A stretch of DNA of 64,000 nucleotides, from contig NZ_JAVDYB010000001.1 in NCBI RefSeq assembly GCF_031458235.1, positions 7,258,501 through 7,322,500 of the forward strand. Reading direction: 5' to 3'. The notes below the pieces were generated by a model, which was given only the letters and a program-made list of their open reading frames with translations, was not told where the DNA came from and did not search any database. The translations under genes were made by a program, and so were the position numbers. Source of the DNA: Catenuloplanes atrovinosus (lineage in GTDB: Bacteria > Actinomycetota > Actinomycetes > Mycobacteriales > Micromonosporaceae). Below, piece after piece: positions 7,297 to 19,452 of the stretch. Numbering within the stretch: the stretch's first letter is position 1; the number at the start of each line of letters is the position of its first letter.

Positions 7297-10233
7297 ATGC
7301 TGGTGGTGCACGGCGGTTGGCACGACGGCCGCCCGGCGCTCTGGGCCGAGGACACCGCGCGGACCCCGGCGCCCGCCCCCGGGCGCGCGAGGGCCCGCCC
7401 GCACCCGTTCGCCGCCACCGCGTCCGGCCTGGCCGCGGCGCTGCCGGTGGAGGGCGAGCCCGCGGTGGCCCCCATCCGGCTGCCCGGCTCGGCCCGGTGG
7501 CCGATGCCGTCGCCGGAGAGCGACATCTCGGCCGCGGTCCGCACGCCGTCGCTCACCTCCTGGACCGTGCCGGTGCTGCTGCTCTCCCCCGCGCCGGCGC
7601 TGGCGTTCCTGGGGGCGGAGACGGACGGCACCTGGGCCCCGGCGGAGTCGCTGCGCTACCTCGGCGCGGTCGCGGAGCTGGCGCGCGACCTGGTCCGGCG
7701 CGGCCGGATGCTGCCGCAGCTGGTACGGGACGAGGCGCGCTGGCGGGCCGTGCTGACCGGGGCGGACGCGGCCGCGTTCCGGTCCTTCGCGCAGGCCATG
7801 CCGCCCGCGTGCCGGGCGCTCGGCGAGCCGGAGCGGCGGGCGGACGACGTACTGCGGCAGGGCCTCGACCTGTTCGTCGACGCGGCGGCGCGGGCGGCCC
7901 TGCCGGAGCGGCTGCTGCTCGGGCACCGGCCCGGGAGCCGCGCGCCGCTGGCCGACCGCTGGATGCTGGCGCTGACCGGCGACGATCCCCGGCTGCCCGA
8001 TGCGAAGCCGGCCGAGGCCGACGCGCTCCGCACGGCGCTGACCGGCTGGTACGACGCGGCGCAGGCGGCGAACGGCCCGGCCCGGGTGAGCTTCCGGCTG
8101 GACGAGCCGGTGCAGGGCACGGACGAGTGGTGGCTGGAGTTCGCCCTGCAGTCGACGGACGATCCGGCGCACTGGGTGCCCGCGGCGGCGGTCTTCGAGG
8201 GCGAGGCGGACTGGCCGCGCGCGGACGAGACGCTGCTGGCCGGGCTGGGTCGCGCGGTGCGATTGTTCCCCGCGCTCTACGAGTCGCTGCGGCGGGCCCG
8301 GCCGGACGGCATGGAGCTGGACACGGCCGGCGCGTTCGACTTCCTCAGCTCGGCCGCGCCGCTGCTGCAGGCCGCGGGCTACGGCGTGCAACTACCGTCC
8401 TGGGCCGGCAAGCGCGGGCTCGGCCTGAAGCTCACCGCCCGGAGCAGGTCGACGTCGGGCCCGAAGGCGGTGGCGTCCCAGGGCTTCGGCATGTCCGAGC
8501 TGGTCGACTACCGGCTGGATCTGATGGTCGGCGACGAGACGATCGACCCGGCGGAGTTGGAGCGGTTGGCCCTCGGCAAGGTCCCGCTGATCCGGGTGCG
8601 CGGCCGCTGGGTGGAGCTGGACGACCGGCAGCTGAAGGCCGCGCTCAGAGCGGTCGGCCGGCGCCGCGAGGGCGAGCTGACGGCGGCGGACGTGCTGGCG
8701 CAGGTGGTCGACGGCGGCGAGCCGGACCTGCCGATCGTGGACGTGGACGCGGACGGCCCGCTCGGCGACCTGCTCTCCGGCGAGGCCGCGGAGCGACTGA
8801 CGCCGATCGCCACGCCGGAGGGCTTCGCGGGCACGCTCCGGCCGTACCAGGAGCGGGGCCTGTCCTGGTTGTCGTTCCTCTCCCGGCTGGGCCTGGGCGG
8901 CATCCTGGCCGACGACATGGGCCTCGGCAAGACCGCGCAGACGCTGTCGCTGCTGGTCGCGGAGAAGTCGGACCGGCCGACGCTGCTGATCTGCCCGATG
9001 TCGCTGGTGTCGAACTGGCGCAAGGAGGCGGAGCGCTTCGCCCCCGGCCTGACCGTCCACGTGCACCACGGCGCCGGCCGCGACCCGTCCGCGCTGGACA
9101 AGCACGACCTGGTGATCACCACCTACGGGACCGCGCTGCGTGACCTGGAGATCCTCAAGACGATCGGATGGGAGCGGGTGGTCTGCGACGAGGCGCAGGC
9201 GCTGAAGAACAGCGGCACCCGGCAGGCCCAGGCCGCGCGCGCGATCCCGGCGCGGACCCGGCTGGCGCTGTCCGGCACGCCGGTGGAGAACCACCTGGCG
9301 GAGCTGTGGTCGCTGCTGGAGTTCTGCAATCCGGGGCTGCTCGGCACCGTCAAGCACTTCCGCTCGCGCTACCAGGAGCCGATCGAGGTGCGGCAGGACG
9401 AGTACGCGTCCGCCGCGCTGAAGCGCGCCACCGGCCCGTTCATCCTGCGCCGCCTCAAGACGGACAGGTCGATCATCTCGGACCTGCCGGAGAAGCTCGA
9501 GGTCAAGGTGTGGTGCACGCTCACGCCGGAGCAGGCCACGCTCTACGCCGCCGTGGTCGAGGAGATGATGGCGACCATCTCGTCCACCACCGGCATCGAG
9601 CGGCGCGGCAACGTACTGGCCGCGATGACCCGGCTCAAGCAGGTCTGCAACCACCCGGCGCACCTGCTCAAGGACGGCTCCCCGCTGCCCGGCCGCTCCG
9701 GCAAGCTGGACCGCCTGGAATCGCTCTGCGAGGAGATCGTCACGGACGGCGAGAAGGGCCTGGTCTTCACGCAGTACGCGGAGTTCGGCGCGCTGCTCCA
9801 GCCGTACCTCCAGGCCCGGCTGGACCGCCCGGTGCTGTGGCTGCACGGCGGGCTCGCCAAGGCGCGGCGGGACGAGTTGGTCGAGCGGTTCCAGACCGGC
9901 GACGAGCCGACGATCTTCCTGCTCTCGCTGAAGGCGGCCGGGACCGGGCTCAACCTGACCGCGGCCAACCACGTCATCCACGTCGACCGGTGGTGGAACC
10001 CCGCGGTCGAGGATCAGGCGACCGACCGGGCGTACCGGATCGGCCAGCGGAAGAACGTGCAGGTCCGCAAGTTCATCTGCACCGGCACGCTGGAGGAGCG
10101 GATCGACGAGATGATCGAGCGGAAGAAGGCGCTGGCCGAGTCCGTGGTCGGCACCGGCGAGGACTGGATCACCGACCTGTCCACGGACGCGCTGCGCGAC
10201 CTGTTCGCGCTGGACCCGTCGGCGGTGGCGTGA
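7297..10233 (+). CDS. SNF2/SWI2-family DEAD/DEAH-box helicase
   Basis: This 978-residue ATPase has an N-terminal bacterial SNF2 extension (about 1-500) rich in Ala and Arg. A RecA-like domain 1 follows, with DDMGLGKTAQ near residue 540 and the Walker B VVCDEAQALKN near 630. Domain 2 contains VFTQYAEFG, LHGGLAKARRDELV, SLKAAGTGLNLTAANHVIH and the final DRAYRIGQ. The ATG at 7297 is preferred to an in-frame GTG at 7252. Its stop overlaps the next gene by one base. Bacterial relatives are double-strand DNA translocases or remodellers; the target is not known. Confidence 0.93.
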   Translation: MLVVHGGWHDGRPALWAEDTARTPAPAPGRARARPHPFAATASGLAAALPVEGEPAVAPIRLPGSARWPMPSPESDISAAVRTPSLTSWTVPVLLLSPAPALAFLGAETDGTWAPAESLRYLGAVAELARDLVRRGRMLPQLVRDEARWRAVLTGADAAAFRSFAQAMPPACRALGEPERRADDVLRQGLDLFVDAAARAALPERLLLGHRPGSRAPLADRWMLALTGDDPRLPDAKPAEADALRTALTGWYDAAQAANGPARVSFRLDEPVQGTDEWWLEFALQSTDDPAHWVPAAAVFEGEADWPRADETLLAGLGRAVRLFPALYESLRRARPDGMELDTAGAFDFLSSAAPLLQAAGYGVQLPSWAGKRGLGLKLTARSRSTSGPKAVASQGFGMSELVDYRLDLMVGDETIDPAELERLALGKVPLIRVRGRWVELDDRQLKAALRAVGRRREGELTAADVLAQVVDGGEPDLPIVDVDADGPLGDLLSGEAAERLTPIATPEGFAGTLRPYQERGLSWLSFLSRLGLGGILADDMGLGKTAQTLSLLVAEKSDRPTLLICPMSLVSNWRKEAERFAPGLTVHVHHGAGRDPSALDKHDLVITTYGTALRDLEILKTIGWERVVCDEAQALKNSGTRQAQAARAIPARTRLALSGTPVENHLAELWSLLEFCNPGLLGTVKHFRSRYQEPIEVRQDEYASAALKRATGPFILRRLKTDRSIISDLPEKLEVKVWCTLTPEQATLYAAVVEEMMATISSTTGIERRGNVLAAMTRLKQVCNHPAHLLKDGSPLPGRSGKLDRLESLCEEIVTDGEKGLVFTQYAEFGALLQPYLQARLDRPVLWLHGGLAKARRDELVERFQTGDEPTIFLLSLKAAGTGLNLTAANHVIHVDRWWNPAVEDQATDRAYRIGQRKNVQVRKFICTGTLEERIDEMIERKKALAESVVGTGEDWITDLSTDALRDLFALDPSAVA

Positions 10234-11054
10234 TGGCCGGGTTCTTCGAGGCCGGCAAGCCGATCGCGGTCGACGGCGGGATCAAGGCGCGGTCGCGGCG
10301 CGGCACGATCGGCGAGCAGTGGTGGTCGCGGCACTTCATCGAGATCCTGGAGGGCATCTGCGACCCCGGCCGGCTCGCGCGCGGTCGCGCCTACGCCCGC
10401 AAGGGCCAGGTGATCAGCCTCGCCGTGGCGCCGGGCGCGGTCACCGCGCTCGTCCAGGGCTCGCGGCCGGCCCCATACAAGGTCAAGATCAACATTGAAC
10501 GGTACGACGCGGAGCGCTGGGCCGCGATCGAGCGGGAGATCGCGTCGCAGGCCCTCTACCGCGCGAAGCTGCTGGCCGGGGAGATGCCCACGGAGATCGT
10601 CGGGGTGTTCGACGCGCTGGGCGCGCCGCTGTTCCCGGCCGAGCTGGACATGGAGTGCAGCTGCCCGGACTGGGGTTTCCCGTGCAAGCACCTGTCCGCC
10701 GCGCTCTACCTGCTGGCCGAGGCCTTCGACGACGACCCGTTCCTCGTGCTGGCCTGGCGCGGCCGTACCCGGGAGGAACTGCTGGGGTCGCTGGGCACCG
10801 TCCCGGTGTTCGACGCGCTGGCCGTCGAGCACGTGCCGCTGGCCGACTCGCTGGACGGCTTCTACGCGCCCGGCGCCTCCCCCGCGAAGCTCCGCGAGCA
10901 CCGCGTGAATCGCGTCACCACCCCGCCTGACCTGCTGCTTCGCGCGCTGGACCCACCGGGCGTGCGGGTCCGCCATATTCCGTTGGTGGATCTGCTGCGC
11001 GCGGCCTACCGTTCGCTTGACGGCGAGGACGTGCCGGAGGGAATGGGGACCTAA
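10233..11054 (+). CDS. SWIM zinc-finger protein
   Basis: This 273-residue protein has one SWIM finger, CSCPDWGFPCKH (CxCx6CxH), near residues 143-154. SWIM domains bind DNA or protein and in bacteria are typically encoded beside SNF2 helicases. The one-base overlap with the helicase stop fits a coupled pair and a joint role in DNA transactions. The N-terminal half (GTIGEQWWSRHFIEILEG) is the conserved region of this family. No catalytic motif is visible. Confidence 0.9.
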   Translation: MAGFFEAGKPIAVDGGIKARSRRGTIGEQWWSRHFIEILEGICDPGRLARGRAYARKGQVISLAVAPGAVTALVQGSRPAPYKVKINIERYDAERWAAIEREIASQALYRAKLLAGEMPTEIVGVFDALGAPLFPAELDMECSCPDWGFPCKHLSAALYLLAEAFDDDPFLVLAWRGRTREELLGSLGTVPVFDALAVEHVPLADSLDGFYAPGASPAKLREHRVNRVTTPPDLLLRALDPPGVRVRHIPLVDLLRAAYRSLDGEDVPEGMGT

Positions 11055-11078
11055 GCTGCGCGAGTGGGGCAGGGCGAG

Positions 11079-12020
11079 ATGAGTTATCGGCGGCTGGGCG
11101 ACTCAGGGCTGACCGTCTCCGCGATCGGCCTCGGGTGCAGCAGTTTCGGGCGGCGGCTGGACGCGGACGGCAGCCGCGCCGTGGTCGACGCCGCGTTCGA
11201 CGCCGGCATCAACCTCTTCGACACCGCGGACGTGTACGGCGAACCCCGCGGCACGTCCGAGCAGTTCCTCGGCGCCGCGCTCAAGGGCCGGCGGGACGAC
11301 GTCGTGATCGCCACCAAGTTCGGCATGGACATGGCCGGCGGCAACGGCCAGGACTTCGCCGCCCGCGCCTCCCGGCGGTACGTGACGCGCGCGGTCGAGG
11401 CCTCGCTGCGCCGGCTGGACACCGACTACATCGACCTCTACCAGCTGCACCGGCCCGACCCGGCCACGCCGATAGAGGAGACGCTCTCCGCGCTCGACGA
11501 CCTGGTCCGCGCCGGCAAGGTCCGCTACCTGGGCTGCTCGAACTTCGCGGCCTGGGAGATCGCGGACGCGGCCTGGACCGCGCGCACCGCGCACCGCACG
11601 CCGTTCATCAGCGCGCAGAACCGCTACAGCCTGCTGCACCGCGACCCGGAGGCGGAACTGCTGCCGGCCTGCGAGCGCTTCGGCCTGGGCCTGCTGCCGT
11701 TCTTCCCACTGGACAGCGGCCTGCTCAGCGGCAAGTACCGGCGCGACTCACCGCCACCCGCGGGCGGCCGGCTCTCCGACGAGCGGTACGCGACGCTGCT
11801 GGAATCCGCGCCGTGGGACGTCATCGAGACCATCGAAAGCTTCGCGCAGGTGCGCGGCAAGACCCTGCTGGACGTGGCGATCGCGGGCCTGACCTCGCGG
11901 CGCGGCGTGTCCAGCGTGATCGCGGGCGCCACCGGGCCGGAGCAGGTCCGGGCGAACGCGGCCGCCGGCGCGTGGCGGCTCACCCCGGACGACCTGACCA
12001 AGCTCGACGCGATCCGCTGA
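11079..12020 (+). CDS. Aldo/keto reductase
   Basis: This NADPH-dependent TIM-barrel oxidoreductase has 313 residues. It opens MSYRRLGDSGLTVSAIGLGCSSFG. The catalytic tetrad appears as D in FDTADVYGEP with its Tyr, K in VIATKFGMD and H in LYQLHRPDP. The phosphate-binding end VSSVIAGATGPEQVRANA is present. The ATG at 11079 follows AGGGCGAG; an upstream GTG at 11064 is less likely. The substrate is unknown. A palindrome TGACCGGCCGGTCA (12018-12031) covers the stop and may help termination. Confidence 0.92.
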   Translation: MSYRRLGDSGLTVSAIGLGCSSFGRRLDADGSRAVVDAAFDAGINLFDTADVYGEPRGTSEQFLGAALKGRRDDVVIATKFGMDMAGGNGQDFAARASRRYVTRAVEASLRRLDTDYIDLYQLHRPDPATPIEETLSALDDLVRAGKVRYLGCSNFAAWEIADAAWTARTAHRTPFISAQNRYSLLHRDPEAELLPACERFGLGLLPFFPLDSGLLSGKYRRDSPPPAGGRLSDERYATLLESAPWDVIETIESFAQVRGKTLLDVAIAGLTSRRGVSSVIAGATGPEQVRANAAAGAWRLTPDDLTKLDAIR

Positions 12021-12043
12021 CCGGCCGGTCAGGCGGTCGGCCG

Positions 12044-13117
12044 TCAGGCGTCGTAGTCCACCGAGACCTCGGGCGTCAGCGGCGTGGCCTGGCAGGTCAA
12101 CACGTAACCGGCCGCGACGTCGTCCGGCTCCAGCGCGTAGTTGCGGGCCATCGCCACCTCGCCGGAGACCAGCCGGGCGCGACAGGTCGCGCAGACGCCG
12201 CCCTTACAGGCGTAGGGCAACTCCGCGCGGACGGCCAGCGCCGCGTCCAGGACCCGGCCGTCGCGCGGCATGGTGGTGCGGGACTCGCGGCCGTCCAGCC
12301 GGACCGTGAGCGTGACGTCGTCCGCGTTGCCGACCGGCGGGGCGGGCGCGGTGACCGGGCCGGCGTAGAACAGCTCCGTGTGCACCAGCGGCGCGCCCCG
12401 GCCGCGCAGCACCGCCTCCGCCGTCTCCACCAGCGCGGCCGGGCCGCACAGGAACCACTCGTCGATCGCGCCGGCCGGGATCGCGGCGTCGCACAGCAGC
12501 TCCAGGCGGTCGCGGTCGAGGCGGCCGGAGAGCGCGGGCGACAGGCCGGGCTCGCGGGAGAGCACGTGCAGGATCTGCAGGCGGGCCGGGTAACGGTCCT
12601 TGAGCGCGCCGAGCTCGTCCGCGAACATCACGCTCGCGGCCGCGCGGTTGCCGTAGAGCAGCGCGAACGTGCTGTGCGGCTCGGTGGCGAGCGCGGTGGC
12701 GATCAGGCTCAGCACCGGCGTGATGCCGGAGCCGGCCACGATCGCGCCGTACCGCCGGGTGCGTGCCGGGTCGAGGTCGGTGGTGAACGTGCCGAGCGGC
12801 GGCAGCACCTCCAGGGTGGCACCGGCGCCGAGTGCCCGGACCCCGGCGCTGCTGAACGCGCCGCCCGGCACCTCCTTCACGCCGATCCGGATTTTTCCGG
12901 TTTTATCGAGATCTTGTGGGGTGGAACAGATCGAGTAGGAGCGGCGGACCGCGGGCGCGTACCGCACCGTGACGTGCTGGCCGGGACGGAACGCGAAGTC
13001 GGCGCGCAGCTCACCGGGCACGTCGAACGTGATCGCCACGGCCTCCGCGGTCAGCCGGTCCACGCGCGCCACCGGCAGCGGATGCCAGACCGGCCGGCGC
13101 CGGGCCACCCGGGTCAT
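12044..13117 (-). CDS. paaE: Phenylacetyl-CoA 1,2-epoxidase reductase subunit (PaaE)
   Basis: This 357-residue reductase passes electrons from NAD(P)H to the PaaA di-iron centre. A FAD-binding ferredoxin-reductase module (RRSYSICS, GSGITPVLS) is followed by a plant-type 2Fe-2S domain with CKGGVCATCRARL and a distal cysteine in YVLTCQA. The ATG at 13117 overlaps the paaD stop (ATGA), fixing the start; a longer frame to 13330 is not needed. It is the last gene of the operon. Confidence 0.95.
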   Translation of the reverse strand: MTRVARRRPVWHPLPVARVDRLTAEAVAITFDVPGELRADFAFRPGQHVTVRYAPAVRRSYSICSTPQDLDKTGKIRIGVKEVPGGAFSSAGVRALGAGATLEVLPPLGTFTTDLDPARTRRYGAIVAGSGITPVLSLIATALATEPHSTFALLYGNRAAASVMFADELGALKDRYPARLQILHVLSREPGLSPALSGRLDRDRLELLCDAAIPAGAIDEWFLCGPAALVETAEAVLRGRGAPLVHTELFYAGPVTAPAPPVGNADDVTLTVRLDGRESRTTMPRDGRVLDAALAVRAELPYACKGGVCATCRARLVSGEVAMARNYALEPDDVAAGYVLTCQATPLTPEVSVDYDA

Positions 13118-13569
13118 CGTTCCTTCACCCGCGGGAACGGCTCGGCGCACGCCCGGCACCGCCACAGCGACGTGCACGCGGTGGACCCGAACCGGCTCAG
13201 CTCCTCGGTATCCGGCGAGCCGCAGCGCGGGCAGCGCACCGAGATGGTCAGCAGCGCCGGGCGGGGCGGCGCGACCCCGGCGTCCGCCAGCTTCCGGCGC
13301 CCGTCCGCACTGATCCACTCCGTGGTCCACGGCGGGCTCAGCCGGGTCTCGATCGCCACCTCGGGATAGCCGGCGCCGGCCAGCGCGGCACGGATGTCGT
13401 CACGGATCGCGGACACCGCGGGGCAGCCGGTGTACGTCGGCGTGATCGTCACGGTGACGCGCCCGTCGTCCGCCACCTGGACCGCGCGCAGGATGCCCAG
13501 CTCCGCGATGGTCACGAACGGCAGCTCCGGGTCGGTGACCCCGGCCGCGGCGGACAGCGCGGTCACCAT
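13114..13569 (-). CDS. paaD: Phenylacetyl-CoA epoxidase assembly protein (PaaD)
   Basis: This 151-residue protein has a MIP18/DUF59-type N-terminal domain (TDPELPFVTIAELGILR, YTGCPA). Its C-terminal zinc-ribbon-like tail has CPRCGSPDTEE and CRACAEPFP. PaaD is known to be needed for Fe-S or di-iron maturation of the Paa epoxidase. Its start overlaps the paaC stop by seven bases and its stop overlaps the paaE start. Confidence 0.93.
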   Translation of the reverse strand: MVTALSAAAGVTDPELPFVTIAELGILRAVQVADDGRVTVTITPTYTGCPAVSAIRDDIRAALAGAGYPEVAIETRLSPPWTTEWISADGRRKLADAGVAPPRPALLTISVRCPRCGSPDTEELSRFGSTACTSLWRCRACAEPFPRVKER

Positions 13570-14306
13570 CGGGCCCCCGGGTGCGCGCGGTGCAGCCGCT
13601 GCATCTCGTCCAGCAGCTCGGTCAGGTGTTCGGTGTGCCGCCCGGCCCGGCCGTCCAGGCCCGCGGGCACCCCGGCCTCGCCGGGAACCCGCAGCGTCGC
13701 CTCGGCCAGCGCCGCCTCGACGGTGCCGGTCCACTCCGCGCGGTCCGGGTCGGCCGCGATGCCGGGCAGCCGCCGCGCGACCGGATCGGCGACGAACAGC
13801 TCCCGGGTGTACGGCCAGAGCCGGTCGATCGCGTCCTGCATGCGCCGGTGCGACTCGGGCGTGCCGTCGCCGAGCCGGACCGTCCACTGTGTGGCGTGGT
13901 CCAGGTGGTACGCGGTCTCCAGCCCGGCCGTGGCCGCGATCCCGGCGAGCCGCTCGTCACCGGAGGCGGCCAGCCGGGCGTAGAGCGGGCGCTGCCAGGC
14001 CGCGAGGAACAGCAGCTTGGCGACGGTCACCGCGAAGTCGCCGTTGGGCAGCTCGACCAGCACGTGGTTGCGGAACTCGGCCGGTCCCCGCAGGAACGCC
14101 AGCGTGTCCTCGTCGCCGGCGCCGGTCAGCTCGGCGGCGTAGCCGAGCAGCAGCCGGGCGGCGCCGAGCTGGTCCAGCGCGATGTTCGCCAGCGCCACGT
14201 CCTCCTCCATCTCCGGGGAGGACGCGTACAGCTCGCCCAGGCGCTGCGCGGCGATCAGCGCGTCGTCGCCCAGGCCCAGCGCGTACAAGGCGAGGTCGGC
14301 GCTCAC
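13563..14306 (-). CDS. paaC: Phenylacetyl-CoA epoxidase structural subunit (PaaC)
   Basis: This 247-residue ferritin-like subunit pairs with PaaA. Family motifs are LYALGLGDDALIAAQRLGE, EDVALANIALDQLGAARLLL and LPNGDFAVTVAKLLFLAAW. The start is a GTG at 14306 that overlaps the paaB stop (GTGA). Upstream in-frame extension runs inside paaB and is rejected. Confidence 0.94.
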   Translation of the reverse strand: MSADLALYALGLGDDALIAAQRLGELYASSPEMEEDVALANIALDQLGAARLLLGYAAELTGAGDEDTLAFLRGPAEFRNHVLVELPNGDFAVTVAKLLFLAAWQRPLYARLAASGDERLAGIAATAGLETAYHLDHATQWTVRLGDGTPESHRRMQDAIDRLWPYTRELFVADPVARRLPGIAADPDRAEWTGTVEAALAEATLRVPGEAGVPAGLDGRAGRHTEHLTELLDEMQRLHRAHPGARW

Positions 14307-14568
14307 AGGTGCGGCGCCCCGTCCGGCACCGAGTAGTACGTGGGATGCCGGTACGGCTTGTCCGGCGCCGGATCCAGCTCGTCCCCGGACGCGACGACCG
14401 CGTCGCTCGGCACCACCCAGACGGAGACGCCCTCCTGGCGACGCGTGTAGAGGTCGCGGGCGTTGCGCAGCGCCATCGCGGCGTCCGGCGCGTGCAGGCT
14501 GCCCGCGTGCGTGTGCGCGAGACCGCGGCGCGGCCGCACGAACACCTCCCACAGCGGCCACCCGGCGC

Positions 14569-14572
<4 letters not shown>
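14303..14572 (-). CDS. paaB: Phenylacetyl-CoA epoxidase subunit B (PaaB)
   Basis: This 89-residue protein opens with [26 protein letters not shown], the family signature, followed by [21 protein letters not shown]. PaaB bridges PaaAC heterodimers in the epoxidase complex. The ATG at 14572 overlaps the paaA stop, and its stop overlaps paaC. Confidence 0.95.
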
Positions 14573-17434
<2,862 letters not shown>

Positions 17435-17441
17435 TCCGCCG

Positions 17442-17888
17442 CTACCTCGGGAGGCGGGCGACGACCTCGGTACCCTCGGTCTCGCCCGTCTCGGTGAAGC
17501 CCACACCGGCGTAGGCGCGCCGGGCCGCCTCGTTGTCCGGCTCGTAGGAGAGCGCGAAGCCGGTCACCTGCGGCTCCTCGGCCAGCACCCGCTCGATCAG
17601 CGCGGCGATGGCCGCCCGGCCCAGTCCGTCGCCCTGCCGCGCCTCGTCGATGATCACGCCGCCGATCCAGGCCGCGTCGTCGGCCGGGTCGATCGTCCAC
17701 ATGAGAAACCCGACGATCTCGCCGTCCGCGCTCACCGCGAGCGGACGCCAACCGGCGTCGCCGTACTGGCAGAGCGCCAGGTAGTAGGTGGGCGGCGCGA
17801 CCCATTCGCGCTGGTGCGGGGCCACGGTCAGCTCGGCCACCGCACGCCAGTTACCGGAGTCGACCGCCACGAGTGAGATCTTCGACAT
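17442..17888 (-). CDS. GNAT acetyltransferase, spermidine/diamine type
   Basis: This 148-residue protein opens MSKISLVAVDSGNWRAVAELTV and continues with QREWVAPPTYYLALCQY, which resembles BltD-like spermidine acetyltransferases. The acetyl-CoA motif is RQGDGLGRAAIAAL (Q/R-x-x-G-x-G/A), followed by LSYEPDNEAARRAYAGVGF. The ATG at 17888 is chosen at the start of homology; the frame extends to 17972. The amine substrate is inferred from family resemblance only. Confidence 0.8.
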   Translation of the reverse strand: MSKISLVAVDSGNWRAVAELTVAPHQREWVAPPTYYLALCQYGDAGWRPLAVSADGEIVGFLMWTIDPADDAAWIGGVIIDEARQGDGLGRAAIAALIERVLAEEPQVTGFALSYEPDNEAARRAYAGVGFTETGETEGTEVVARLPR

Positions 17889-18257
17889 GCCGCGCATGGT
17901 GCCAGCCCACCACCGGATGATCTTCTCCGGGTACGCCGTCGCGGCGCTCTCACCCGGCCACCGCGCACCCACGGAGTCTCGACCCGGCCACCACGAGACC
18001 GGCCCACCGCGCAGTCCTCACCCGGCCACCACGAATCGGCTCCGTCGCGAGGTCTTGACCCGGCCGCCGCTAAACCGCCGCGCCACGCACTCCCGGCCCG
18101 TCCACCGCCCAACCGGCGCCGCCGTGGGGTCGTGCGCCGGCCACCGCGGGACCGGCTCCGTCGCGGCGTCGGAGCGGCGGCGGAGACGCCGCGCGGTTTG
18201 CCCGCGGGAGCACCGTGACTCGGCCACGCCGGAAGTGGGTAAATCGGTGAGGTTCGG
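17889..18257. other. Non-coding stretch with repeated CCGGCCACC motifs and a dispersed repeat copy
   Basis: This 369-base gap has no credible gene. It contains several close copies of the sequence acccggccaccrcg between about 17950 and 18065. Its right part (18147-18245) is similar to 41962-42075. Arg-rich translations of the region look like noise. Confidence 0.6.
18147..18245 (+). repeat. Dispersed repeat, copy A
   Basis: This segment resembles 41962-42075 (copy B). Both start with GGGACCGGC and both share an identical 18-mer GGTTTGCCCGCGGGAGCA, followed 15-20 bases later by CGCCGGAAG and a GGG tract. The core holds a CCGCGG palindrome. It could be an old insertion remnant or a REP-like element. 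Confidence 0.55.
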
Positions 18258-19343
18258 TCAGGTCTTGCTCGGCACCGACTCCGGCGCGGCGGCGGATCGT
18301 TGCGGGTCCGGCGTGAGGTGGGACGCCGGGGGTGCGGCCAGGCCACCGAGGAGCGCGCCGAGGGCCGCGGTGATCACGACGATGCCGGTGATCATTTCGA
18401 TCGGCCAGCGGAGGCCGGCGTCGAGGTGCAGGCCGAGGAGCAGGCCGGACCAGACCAGGCCGACGTGGATGGCGCCGGCGATCGGCAGGCGCAGGGCGGC
18501 GCGTGGGCCGCGGACCGCGTCCAGCCAGACGACGATGACGTCGGCGAGCAGCGCGGCCAGGATCGCGGTGAACGAGGCGAACGCCATCGGGGCCGGGAAC
18601 TCGAACATGAACATGCCGAACAGCGCGGTACCGGCGGTGACCGCGGCGCCGGCGCCGAGCGTGGGGCGGCGGCGGTGGGCCAGCAGGAACGGGATCGCGA
18701 TCACCGGCGTGGTGAAGACGAACGCGTCGACGCCGAGCAGCGCGACCGTGCCGGCGGGCGAGGCGAGACCGCCGTTGGCGAGGCCCGGGTCGAACGGGCG
18801 GACGGGCGCGTCGCTGAGGAACGCGCTGGAGTGGCTGAGCAGGATCGTGGTCACCGTGGGCGTGAGCGCGAGCGAGATGACGCCGGTGACCGTGCGCAGG
18901 CCGCCCTCGCCCGCGGCCCACCAGGCGCGAAGCGGGCTGCTGACCAGCAGGACCCCGCCGATGACCAGGAGCAGGTGGCTGGGGCTGAACTGGGCGTTCA
19001 GGCCGATCTCGATGCCGATCGTCTCGTGCCAGATCATGTCGCCGAGGCCGCCGGCCGCGAACAGGAGCGCGCCGAGCGCGCCGACGCGGTACCCGGCCGG
19101 CCAGCCGTCCCGCCACCAGCGCGGTGCGGCGGCGCGGCGCGTGTAGGCGAGCCAGAACGTCCAGCCCGCGGTGCCGGCGAGCCCGGCGTAGAGGATGCCG
19201 TGCCACGGCGTGAAGAAGGATTCCAAACTGGACGAAAGGTTGGAGTGCGCCCAGCCGTCCATGTTGCCGCCGGCCACGAGCACGAACGCCAGGACGACCG
19301 TGATCAGGTCCTCCCGGGCGGTGGTGCGCAGTCTGCTGGTCAT
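18258..19343 (-). CDS. Polytopic membrane protein of unknown function
   Basis: This 361-residue protein has about ten predicted membrane helices, starting at LITVVLAFVLVAGGNMDGWAH. Conserved-looking polar points within the membrane are HGILYAGL, GDMIWHETIG and SPSHLLLVIGG (several His), which could bind a metal or heme. The tail is a short Pro/Ala/Ser-rich cytoplasmic end. The ATG at 19343 starts the first helix; the frame continues to 19502. I do not recognise a named family. It is separated from the MFS gene by 109 bp on the same strand. Confidence 0.7.
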   Translation of the reverse strand: MTSRLRTTAREDLITVVLAFVLVAGGNMDGWAHSNLSSSLESFFTPWHGILYAGLAGTAGWTFWLAYTRRAAAPRWWRDGWPAGYRVGALGALLFAAGGLGDMIWHETIGIEIGLNAQFSPSHLLLVIGGVLLVSSPLRAWWAAGEGGLRTVTGVISLALTPTVTTILLSHSSAFLSDAPVRPFDPGLANGGLASPAGTVALLGVDAFVFTTPVIAIPFLLAHRRRPTLGAGAAVTAGTALFGMFMFEFPAPMAFASFTAILAALLADVIVVWLDAVRGPRAALRLPIAGAIHVGLVWSGLLLGLHLDAGLRWPIEMITGIVVITAALGALLGGLAAPPASHLTPDPQRSAAAPESVPSKT

Positions 19344-19452
19344 CAGGTACCCGCCCCCGATCGTCGGCCCCGGAGCCTGATCGTCCCCCGCGGCCAGGCC
19401 ATCGACGACCACCGTTTCAGGACCCGATAACCACGACAATTGGGTACGGGTG